From the NCBI GenBank assembly GCA_947254045.1, contig CAMYBO010000058.1:1-7456 (forward strand): a DNA stretch of 7,456 nt, written 5' to 3'. How positions within the stretch are numbered: position 1 is the first letter of the stretch; every line of letters starts with the position of its first letter. Both the position numbers and the translations under genes were made by a program. Source of the stretch: an uncultured Granulicatella sp. (lineage in GTDB: Bacteria; Bacillota; Bacilli; Lactobacillales; Aerococcaceae). This document shows, one piece after another, positions 1-5,687 of this stretch. A model generated the notes under the pieces. That model was not told the origin of the DNA. It did no database searches and worked only from the letters and a program-made list of their open reading frames with translations.

Positions 1-47
1 ACACCTGTGTTAGGTCGTCGGCAGCGTCAGATGTGTATAAGAGACAG
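1..47 (+). other. Illumina Nextera adapter contamination (P5 end, index, Read 1 oligo)
   Basis: Bases 15-47 match the 33-base Nextera Read 1 adapter from TCGTCGGCAGCGTC through the 19-base Tn5 mosaic end (29-47, AGATGTGTATAAGAGACAG). Bases 1-4 (ACAC) match the end of the P5 oligonucleotide, and the 10 bases between (5-14) have the length and position of an i5 unique-dual index. The order P5 end, index, Read 1, insert is exactly that of a tagmented library molecule, so genomic sequence begins at 48. This is sequencing artefact left on a contig end, not a mobile element. Translated on the minus strand it adds PVSYTHLTLPTT and a stop (10-12) to the neighbouring ATPase. Confidence 0.98.
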
Positions 48-2181
48 GTGTAAGAATTAATCTTAATGCGTGTAATAGCACTACAACAGTACTTCCTTCA
101 TGAAGAATGACACCAAGAGTTAAATCACTCCAACCTAGGAAATTTAATAGCACTAATACAATCACAATCAATAAAGAAAATATTAAATTTTGCTTTGTGA
201 CAGTCATCATTAATTTGGAAACTTTATGCAATGTTTTTAAAGAATCTAATTGACTATTCATTAATACAATATCACTAGATTCCATTGCAACATCGGTTCC
301 TTTTCCCATTGCAATCCCTACTTCTGCATTCACTAATGCTGGTGCATCATTAATGCCATCTCCTACCATTGCAATTGTTGGATATTTTGTTGACCATTCT
401 TTTAACGTATTTGCCTTTTCTTCTGGTAATACATTAGCTCTTACTTCATCCACTTCTAATTCGTTAGCAATTGCCTCAGCTGTTTGAATAGAATCTCCCG
501 TTAAAAGCATCGTTTGAATCTTTTCTTGTTTGAAATAGTCAATCACTTGTTTGGCTTCTTCTTTTGGAGTATCTAATAGGGCTACTGCTCCAACTACTAG
601 ATGATCCTCACTTAAAACTACAACAGTCTTTCCTTCATTCATCCACTGCGCAACAATGGATTCATATTTTCCTAATGTAGCAAAACTAGAGGGTTTTCCA
701 ATACGATAGGTATGATTTCTATAAGTTGACTCTAAGCCAATTCCAACTTTTGGTGTAACCGATAATAAATAAGTACAATAAGCTAATCCAGATTCTACGA
801 TTGCAAAGGCTAATGGATGATTTACCTTTTTCTCCATCGATACAAGAATAGAATATAATTCAAATTCACGATCTTTTTCCATCACTTTTGCTACAACTTT
901 CGGTGTACCATTTGTTAGTGTGCCAGTTTTATCAAAAGCAATTGCGTTAACTTCAGACATTTTCTCTAATGCATCTCCAGATTTTATAAAGATACCTTTT
1001 CTAGATAAATTTGAAATCGCTGCTACTGTTACCGGTGTAGCACTAGCGGCTAATGCGCATGGAGAAACAGCAATTAAATAAACCATTCCACGATAAAAAG
1101 CTGTTAAGAAATCCCAGTTTAAAAATATAATTCCGATGGCTAACACAACTGGAAATAAGGCTAATACAATTGTGACATAGACTGGTTCCCATTTCTTTAA
1201 GAAACGACCTGTACGAGTTAAAGATTGACCAGCTTCTTGCACTAAAGTAATAATCTTTCCAAGTACACTATCTTGTTGTTTTTTAGTAACCTTAATGAGC
1301 AGTGTTTGGGTTAAATTTAAAGTTCCGGCAAATACTTCACTTCCTACTTCTTTTTCAACTGGAATTGATTCACCAGTTACTGAAGCTTGATTCACAGAGG
1401 ACATTCCTTCAACGATAATTCCATCTGCTGAAATTTGACTTCCATTCAATACTTGGATAATATCTCCAATTTCTAAAGAAGAAGCATCTACTTCTTCAAA
1501 ATGTCCATTATTCATTTTTTTCAACGCTAATTTTGGTTGCAATTGTAATAATTGAGTCATATCTTTACGACTTTTCTTTTCTACATATTCTTCAAGTGAA
1601 TGAGCAATCGTAAAAATAACAATTAGCATTGCTGCTTCTTCGAATTTTCCAATAAATATGGCACCAAGTGCCGCAAGTGTCATCAGTAAATGAACATTTG
1701 GACGAAATTTTTTAAATTGCTTTGTTTCCACAATCGTATCCATAATTCCCTCAGTGATGACTTCTTTCCCAATACAAGCAATTGTCAAAAGAAATAATGC
1801 ATTTGCAATCCAAACTACACTTCTTTCTAAAATCAATGCGAATACAAACATACCAATTGCAAGAACCCAACGTTTCCAAGAAATTTCATGATGATGGTGT
1901 CCTGAACAATGTCCACAATGATCATGGTGGTGATGTTCACCATATTCGTGCGAATGATGATGAGCATCATGATGGTGTTCACGCTCATGCGAACAATGGC
2001 AATGTCCATCGTGATGATGATGAGAATCATGTTTATTGTGATGATAGTGATGCTGATGTTCATCATGTTCATGTGAATGCTCGTCATGATGATGTAATTC
2101 TTCATTTTTATTCAATAATTTAGAAATTTTTTTGTTGAATACTTCCATAAATTCGTCTAAAGCTTTAAATTGATATTTCAT
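48..2181 (-). CDS. P1B-type (P1B-4-like) heavy-metal-translocating ATPase with His-rich N-terminus, 3' end missing
   Basis: Predicted inner-membrane pump exporting a transition-metal ion from the cytosol at the cost of ATP. Residues from the chosen ATG: His-rich tail 30-98; hydrophobic pairs about 103-142 and 162-195; actuator-domain TGES at 269-272; membrane pair about 331-385 with the metal-binding SPC at 373-375; phosphorylated Asp417 in DKTGTLT; HP455-456 of the nucleotide-binding domain; GDGIND at 607-612; last membrane pair about 664-708 with HEGS at 694-697. There is no CxxC-type HMA domain. SPC plus HEGS is the P1B-4 signature (CoaT, CtpD, PfeT/ZosA relatives), a subgroup linked to Co, Fe or Zn export. 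The exact metal is not readable here. The start is ATG 2181 because AGAAAGG (2191-2197) sits 9 bases upstream; a GTG at 2190 would abut that site. About 711 residues are genomic. The C-terminus is cut by the contig end and continues as adapter, so only a few residues are probably missing. Confidence 0.95.
1888..2094 (-). other. His-rich metal-binding tail of the ATPase (low-complexity coding repeat)
   Basis: Residues 30-98 of the ATPase hold 36 histidines in 69 positions, mixed mainly with Asp, Glu, Ser and Gly, plus two cysteine pairs (CHC at 61-63, CGHC at 89-92). HHHH runs occur three times (54-57, 83-86, 95-98). The DNA is a degenerate CAT/CAC series, seen on the plus strand as repeated atgatg/gtgatg. 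The tail directly precedes the first membrane segment, so it would lie in the cytosol. It probably buffers, senses or delivers metal; this is inferred from composition, as no folded domain is visible. The same composition opens spurious reading frames on both strands at about 1782-2123. Confidence 0.9.
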
Positions 2182-2190
2182 ACTCCACAC

Positions 2191-2197
2191 CCTTTCT
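2191..2197 (-). promoter_or_regulatory. Ribosome binding site deciding the ATPase start
   Basis: On the minus strand AGAAAGG ends 9 bases before ATG 2181. It lies immediately next to the in-frame GTG at 2190, which is too close for that codon to be used. This favours the ATG and a protein three residues shorter than the longest open frame. Confidence 0.75.
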
Positions 2198-2207
2198 TAC
2201 TGAATTT

Positions 2208-2237
2208 ATTATACATGAATATTTATTCATGTGTCAA
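2208..2237 (-). promoter_or_regulatory. Near-consensus sigma-A promoter of the metal ATPase
   Basis: On the minus strand TTGACA (2237-2232) and TATAAT (2213-2208) are both perfect consensus hexamers separated by 18 bases. The predicted start is near 2200, giving a leader of about 20 bases that contains only the ribosome binding site. It lies just after the terminator of the preceding unit, so the pump should be transcribed on its own. A promoter this strong for a metal exporter normally needs a repressor, which fits the palindrome in its spacer. Confidence 0.88.
2213..2232. promoter_or_regulatory. Probable ArsR/SmtB-family operator in the promoter spacer
   Basis: Perfect 9-2-9 inverted repeat ACATGAATA-TT-TATTCATGT. 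It occupies the whole spacer and touches the last base of the -35 and the first base of the -10 hexamer. Its core TGAA-N6-TTCA is the arrangement known from operators of ArsR/SmtB metal sensors such as SmtB, CzrA and NmtR. A repressor bound here would block RNA polymerase and be released by metal (Zn, Cd, Co or Ni in characterised members). The repressor gene is not in the window. Operator identity is inferred from pattern and position; the palindrome itself is plain in the sequence. Confidence 0.75.
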
Positions 2238-2240
2238 CCA

Positions 2241-2330
2241 AAAAAATGACTTATCATAATAGCAGCTTTTAGCCATGAGATTCGCATAGCGAAGCTGCTG
2301 GCGTCCGTTTGCTATTATACTGATAAGTCA
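2241..2330 (-). terminator. Long composite hairpin and T-run: terminator after the ComN-like gene
   Basis: On the minus strand TGACTTATC (2330-2322) and ATAATAGCA (2318-2310), separated by a 3-base bulge, pair with TGCTATTAT (2264-2256) and GATAAGTCA (2255-2247). A run of seven T follows (complement of 2240-2246). The roughly 45-base interior can fold further: AGCAGCTT (2299-2292) pairs with AAGCTGCT (2268-2261), and there is a TTCGC/GCGAA mini-hairpin at 2281-2293. The T-run is only on the minus-strand side, so it would end tgt-yajC-comN transcription just before the ATPase promoter. It is much larger than an ordinary intrinsic terminator and may be an inserted palindromic repeat used as one. 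Confidence 0.82.
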
Positions 2331-2346
2331 ATTAAAATAAAATATA

Positions 2347-2628
2347 TTAGTCTAACAAAGCACTCAAATCAATGGTATCTAATGTCATTTCCGTTGAAGT
2401 TTGTGCCATAATCGATTCATAATCAAAATAATCATTAATCGTTAATTGGTTCAACTGATAAATTTGTTCAAACAAATTTTTTGGTTTATTCTTCTTCCAG
2501 CGATACGTCAGAAAATAAGTCGCAATATCATAACTAGAAATAGACTCATATCCTTGAGTAATAAATTCAATAATCTTATAACTTAACCACGGACGAAACT
2601 GTTCTATTAATTCCTCTTGCTTATTCAT
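2347..2628 (-). CDS. ComN/YrzD-like post-transcriptional regulator
   Basis: 93-residue soluble protein resembling the small Post_transc_reg family (Bacillus subtilis ComN, which acts on comE mRNA). The family pattern I see is an N-terminal helix with RPWL (12-15), GYESI (26-30), the TYRWKK segment (41-46) and NDYFDYESI (65-73), followed by a short acidic tail ending DLSALLD. A ComN-like gene near yajC and tgt also fits Bacilli gene order. The start ATG 2628 overlaps the end of yajC by 8 bases (ATGAATAA carries both signals). No good Shine-Dalgarno precedes it, so translation is probably coupled to yajC. The function in this organism is inferred; recognition rests on remembered family features. 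Confidence 0.75.
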   Translation of the reverse strand: MNKQEELIEQFRPWLSYKIIEFITQGYESISSYDIATYFLTYRWKKNKPKNLFEQIYQLNQLTINDYFDYESIMAQTSTEMTLDTIDLSALLD

Positions 2629-2938
2629 GATCGCTATTAGTAGCTGCCACTACTGAACCTTCTTCTACTTCACCAGCTGTTGGAACAACATGATGAATCG
2701 CACGACGTTCAAATGTTAAATAAACACCATCGCAATCAATCTCAACTGTTTGATCTACTGTATCAATATAATGAACTACTCCATGTAAGCCCCCAATAGT
2801 AACAACATGATCCCCAGCTTTCAAAGCATCCATTTGCTCTTGTAATTTTTTAGTACGCTCACGATTTTTACGACCAAAAAACCACCAAGCTCCTCCTAGT
2901 GCAACAATATAAAGTAACATTAATGCTAATTGATTCAT
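2621..2938 (-). CDS. yajC: Preprotein translocase subunit YajC
   Basis: 105-residue single-pass membrane protein, the accessory Sec subunit that associates with SecDF/SecYEG. One hydrophobic segment (about 4-21, ending GGAWWFFG) is followed by the basic stretch RKNRERTKK and the typical cytosolic domain: LKAGDHVVTIGGLHGVV (39-55), then VEIDCDGVYLTFERRAI (65-81). The Ala/Val-rich acidic tail is variable in the family. AAGGAG (2947-2952) lies 8 bases before the ATG. It follows tgt by 56 bases without a terminator, the conserved tgt-yajC order. secDF is not visible in this window. Confidence 0.95.
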   Translation of the reverse strand: MNQLALMLLYIVALGGAWWFFGRKNRERTKKLQEQMDALKAGDHVVTIGGLHGVVHYIDTVDQTVEIDCDGVYLTFERRAIHHVVPTAGEVEEGSVVAATNSDHE

Positions 2939-2994
2939 TTAAAACACTCCTTCATTTAATATAATACTACTGTATCAAATTTTTTCTAAGAATA

Positions 2995-4140
2995 CTAGAA
3001 ATTACGAGCATTTTCTTTATTAAATCCATATTCTTCGAAAAATGCTTCTCTAAATTCTAATAAATTGTCATCCATAATAGCTTGACGAACTTGTTTCATT
3101 AAGTTTAATAAGAAGTATAAATTATGGTAACTTGTTAAACGTAATCCAAATGTTTCATCCGCTTTAAATAAATGACGAATATACGCACGAGAATAATTAC
3201 GACATGTGTAGCAATTACATTTTTCATCGATTGGACGGAAATCACGTTCATACTTCGCATTTTTTACAACAAGACGACCTGCACTTGTCATACAAGTACC
3301 ATTTCTTGCGATACGTGTTGGAAGTACACAGTCAAACATATCTACCCCACGAATGACTCCATCAATTAATGAATCCGGAGAACCTACCCCCATTAAATAA
3401 CGAGGTTTGTGAGATGGAATTAGTGGTGTTACATAGTCTAATACTTCATTCATTTCTTGTTTAGTTTCTCCAACAGATAATCCACCAATCGAATACCCAG
3501 GGAAATCAAGTGAAATCATATCTTTAGCATGATCCATACGTAAATCTTTGTATCCTGCCCCTTGTAAAATTCCAAATAAAGCTTGAGTTTCAGGGGATTT
3601 ATGAGCTTTCAATCCACGTTCTGCCCATCTAGTCGTACGAGCAATGGAATTTTTCACGTAATCATGAGTATGATGGAAATCTGGACATTCGTCAAAACTC
3701 ATAATAATATCCGCTCCAAGTTTGTTTTGAACATCAATTGAAATTTCTGGAGATAAAAATAATTTTGAACCATTTAAATGATTTCTAAAATGTACACCTT
3801 CTTCTTCAATTCTTCTCATATCACTTAAAGAAAATACTTGGAAGCCACCTGAATCTGTTAAGATCCCTTTTTTCCAATTCATAAAATTATGTAATTTTCC
3901 TGCTTCATCTACAATATCCGCACCTGGTCGTAACCATAGGTGGTAAGTATTACTTAAAATAATATTAGCTCCCATTTCATCTAATTCTTCTGGAGACATT
4001 GATTTTACGGTTGCTAATGTACCTACAGGCATAAACATTGGAGTTGGAAATGTACCATGTGGTGTAATAATTTCTCCAAGACGAGCACCTGTATGTTTTT
4101 CTGTTTTGATTAAACGATAAGTTACAGCTGGTTGTGTCAT
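2995..4140 (-). CDS. tgt: tRNA-guanine transglycosylase (queuine tRNA-ribosyltransferase)
   Basis: Swaps guanine-34 of GUN-anticodon tRNAs for preQ1, a step of queuosine synthesis in the cytosol. The 381-residue length is standard. Visible key residues: general acid/base Asp96 in TDSGGFQVFSL; substrate-pocket MSFDECPD (147-154); GGLSVGE (219-225), where Val223 fits a bacterial preQ1-type pocket; nucleophile Asp270 in GVDMFDCVLPTR; zinc ligands Cys308, Cys310, Cys313 and His339 (CNCYTC...YHN). The usual QGG motif reads QGA at 193-195, a small departure beside the active site. The ATG at 4140 has GAGAGG 9 bases upstream. queA, often directly upstream, is absent; a terminator lies there instead, so tgt opens its own unit with yajC and the ComN-like gene. 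Confidence 0.97.
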   Translation of the reverse strand: MTQPAVTYRLIKTEKHTGARLGEIITPHGTFPTPMFMPVGTLATVKSMSPEELDEMGANIILSNTYHLWLRPGADIVDEAGKLHNFMNWKKGILTDSGGFQVFSLSDMRRIEEEGVHFRNHLNGSKLFLSPEISIDVQNKLGADIIMSFDECPDFHHTHDYVKNSIARTTRWAERGLKAHKSPETQALFGILQGAGYKDLRMDHAKDMISLDFPGYSIGGLSVGETKQEMNEVLDYVTPLIPSHKPRYLMGVGSPDSLIDGVIRGVDMFDCVLPTRIARNGTCMTSAGRLVVKNAKYERDFRPIDEKCNCYTCRNYSRAYIRHLFKADETFGLRLTSYHNLYFLLNLMKQVRQAIMDDNLLEFREAFFEEYGFNKENARNF

Positions 4141-4175
4141 TTCTATATTCCTCTCTTATTATAGTCAACTCTATA

Positions 4176-4215
4176 ACTGTATCTTACTATATTCTATTTG
4201 TCCAATATTTTATAA
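4176..4215 (-). promoter_or_regulatory. Weak candidate promoter region for tgt-yajC-comN
   Basis: A promoter is expected between the upstream terminator and tgt. On the minus strand two imperfect pairings are visible: TTATAA (4215-4210) with TATAGT (4191-4186), and TTGGAC (4205-4200) with TACAGT (4181-4176), each with an 18-base spacer. Neither has a good -35. A small inverted repeat TTATAG/CTATAA (4159-4176) lies downstream in the leader. Position supports a promoter better than the motifs do. Confidence 0.35.
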
Positions 4216-4234
4216 GAATTTAAAGGATTAAACT

Positions 4235-4276
4235 AAAAAACTTCAAAAGTCAGATAATATTCTAACTTTTGAAGTT
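4235..4276 (-). terminator. Intrinsic terminator after the HesB-like gene
   Basis: A perfect 12-base stem, AACTTCAAAAGT (4239-4250) with ACTTTTGAAGTT (4265-4276), plus an inner AGA/TCT pairing in the loop. On the minus strand it is followed by a run of six T (two within the stem) that reads into TTTTTTAGTTT. It starts 17 bases after the HesB-like stop and separates the clpX-ysxC unit from tgt. Confidence 0.88.
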
Positions 4277-4293
4277 AAATTTTACTATTAACA

Positions 4294-4596
4294 TTAAGCT
4301 GTTTGAATCGCACGATAACTATAAGATGGTTCTTTTAATTTTTCATCAAAGACAACCTCTAAATCGTGTCCTTGGAAAAACCATTCATCACCTGTTTCAA
4401 TAAAATAGGTAATGCCATTTTTTTCTACACTAACAAATGGATTATTTGGTGAATCTACTTCTACTGCTAAAGAAAATCCTTCATGAATTGGACTACATCC
4501 ATAAACTTTTCCTAAGAAGCGAACACCACGTTCTTTAGAAACACCCATTTCTTCTTCAAACCATGCTTGTGATTTTTCATCAATTGTTAATTTCAT
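4294..4596 (-). CDS. HesB/YneR-like iron-sulfur biogenesis-domain protein
   Basis: 100-residue soluble protein of the HesB-like YneR group: MKLTI start, WFEEEMGV, GVRFLGKVYGCS (24-35), GFSLAV (40-45), ITYFIETGDEWFFQGHDLEVVFDEKL (62-87) and a C-terminal EPSYSY. Only one cysteine (Cys34) is present and the C-terminal Cys-Gly-Cys of true A-type carriers (IscA/SufA) is missing, so cluster carriage is doubtful and the role unknown. The start ATG 4596 is chosen because AAAGGA lies 8 bases upstream; ATGs at 4617 and 4605 lack a properly spaced site, and the family normally begins MKLTI. It lies 64 bases after the acetyltransferase with no terminator or clear promoter between, so it probably is the last gene of that unit. 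Confidence 0.85.
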   Translation of the reverse strand: MKLTIDEKSQAWFEEEMGVSKERGVRFLGKVYGCSPIHEGFSLAVEVDSPNNPFVSVEKNGITYFIETGDEWFFQGHDLEVVFDEKLKEPSYSYRAIQTA

Positions 4597-4660
4597 TTGC
4601 CCCATCCTTTGACTCATCTTTTCTTAATTCAAGTTTACCATAGTTTTAAAAATCATGTCT

Positions 4661-5086
4661 TTACTTTGCTTGTAATAATGGATTAGCCATAAAAGAGGTA
4701 CATCCAACTTTAGACAAAGCTGTAAAACCATTTGCTTCATAAAATGCAACAGTTTTTAATTCCATATCCGTTGTTAAAATCATTTGATAAACTTCATTAA
4801 AATGCCCCATTGTTTGTCGAAGCAATTGTGTTCCAATTCCCTGTCTATGATACTCAGGAAGTACAATAATATCTTGGATATAAACAATAGAATAACCATC
4901 TCCTACTGCTCTTAAAAATCCAATTAACTTTCCTTCTTCATCTCTTGCTGAAATTAGAAACAAACTATGTTCTAATGCATTTTTTAACATCGTAGGATTT
5001 GTCGAATAATTCGTCCATCTTACTGCTTCATATAATGGTAATATTTCTTCAAAAGAAATGGTATCATTTTTCTTATACCCAATCAT
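4661..5086 (-). CDS. GNAT-family N-acetyltransferase
   Basis: 141-residue protein with the GNAT acetyl-CoA fold. Motif A is VLPEYHRQGIGTQLL (75-89), giving the pyrophosphate loop R81-Q-G-I-G-T86. It is preceded by the strand YIQDIIV (69-75) and followed by the motif-B-like VAFYEANGF (113-121). The N-terminus (ILPLYEAVRWTNYS, 15-28) resembles many small uncharacterised Bacilli GNATs; the acceptor substrate cannot be told. GGAGGAG lies 8 bases before the ATG and overlaps the 3' end of ysxC, whose stop is 5 bases upstream, so the two are co-translated neighbours. Confidence 0.92.
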   Translation of the reverse strand: MIGYKKNDTISFEEILPLYEAVRWTNYSTNPTMLKNALEHSLFLISARDEEGKLIGFLRAVGDGYSIVYIQDIIVLPEYHRQGIGTQLLRQTMGHFNEVYQMILTTDMELKTVAFYEANGFTALSKVGCTSFMANPLLQAK

Positions 5087-5091
5087 CCTAA

Positions 5092-5685
5092 TTACTCCTC
5101 CTCTAATACAATAGATTCAATCCATTCCCAAGCTTTTTCTACCCCTTCTCCTGTTTCAGAAGAGAACGTTAAAAATAATTCTTCTGGTGGTTTCCCAAAA
5201 GCTTTTCGAATTTGACTCACATGTTTATTCCACTTTCCTCGAGGAATTTTATCACTCTTCGTCATAATAATTCGATAAGGAATTTCATAATACTCTAAAA
5301 ATTCACGCATTTGAACATCTTCTGTACTTGGTTCATGACGGAAATCAACAAGAATTAAAACGAGTTTAAGATTTTCACGAGTTGTAATGTACTCTTCCAT
5401 CATTTTTCCCCATTTTTCACGTCCTTTTTTTGAAACTTTTGCATATCCATACCCAGGAACATCGACAAAGTAAAATAAATCATTAATATGATAAAAATTC
5501 AAAGTCTGAGTTTTACCTGGTTTACTAGATGTTCTAGCTAAACTTTTTCGTTGAATTAAACGATTAATAAAAGAAGATTTTCCCACATTTGAACGGCCAG
5601 ATAAAGCAATTTCAACTTTTTGATCGGTTGGATATTGATTTGGACCAACCGCACTAATCGTAAATTCGGCATTTGTCACTTTCAT
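5092..5685 (-). CDS. ysxC: Ribosome biogenesis GTP-binding protein YsxC/YihA (EngB)
   Basis: 197-residue TRAFAC GTPase, essential in several bacteria for late assembly of the 50S subunit. G motifs are complete: G1 GRSNVGKS (30-37), the switch region GKTQTLNFY (57-65), G3 DVPGYG (75-80), G4 TKSD (142-145) and G5 SSE (175-177). Length is normal. The start ATG 5685 lies 2 bases after the transporter stop, with AAGGAG 7 bases upstream inside the last transporter codons, so translation is probably coupled. In other Firmicutes ysxC sits near clpX, directly or after lon genes; here a transporter gene lies between them. Confidence 0.97.
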   Translation of the reverse strand: MKVTNAEFTISAVGPNQYPTDQKVEIALSGRSNVGKSSFINRLIQRKSLARTSSKPGKTQTLNFYHINDLFYFVDVPGYGYAKVSKKGREKWGKMMEEYITTRENLKLVLILVDFRHEPSTEDVQMREFLEYYEIPYRIIMTKSDKIPRGKWNKHVSQIRKAFGKPPEELFLTFSSETGEGVEKAWEWIESIVLEEE

Positions 5686-5687
5686 GA

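Noticed and set aside
29..47. Tn5 mosaic end as evidence of a real transposon
   Set aside because: It is embedded in the complete Nextera Read 1 oligonucleotide with index and P5 sequence, so it is a library artefact.
1782..2123. Open frames on the plus strand and in another minus frame across the His-rich block
   Set aside because: They are by-products of the CAT/CAC codon series; composition is low-complexity and they lie wholly inside the well-supported ATPase frame.
2208..2237. Fur or PerR box at the ATPase promoter
   Set aside because: The palindrome ACATGAATA-N2-TATTCATGT does not match TTATAAT-N-ATTATAA (PerR) or GATAATGATAATCATTATC-like (Fur) sites; TGAA-N6-TTCA fits ArsR/SmtB operators better.
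2247..2330. Integron attC site
   Set aside because: It is a bulged palindrome of suitable size, but the ends lack the RYYYAAC/GTTRRRY core sites and no integrase or cassette array is nearby.
3172..3369. Plus-strand open frame of 65 codons inside tgt
   Set aside because: It lies over the conserved Tgt active-site and zinc regions on the opposite strand, with no recognisable protein.
3977..4168. Minus-strand open frame of 63 codons over the 5' end of tgt
   Set aside because: Out-of-frame shadow of the conserved Tgt N-terminus, with Asn/Arg/Tyr-rich nonsense composition.
4141..4234. preQ1 riboswitch in the tgt leader
   Set aside because: Leader before tgt is short; I find no preQ1-I pseudoknot pattern (C-rich loop plus A-rich tail), only a small TTATAG/CTATAA repeat.
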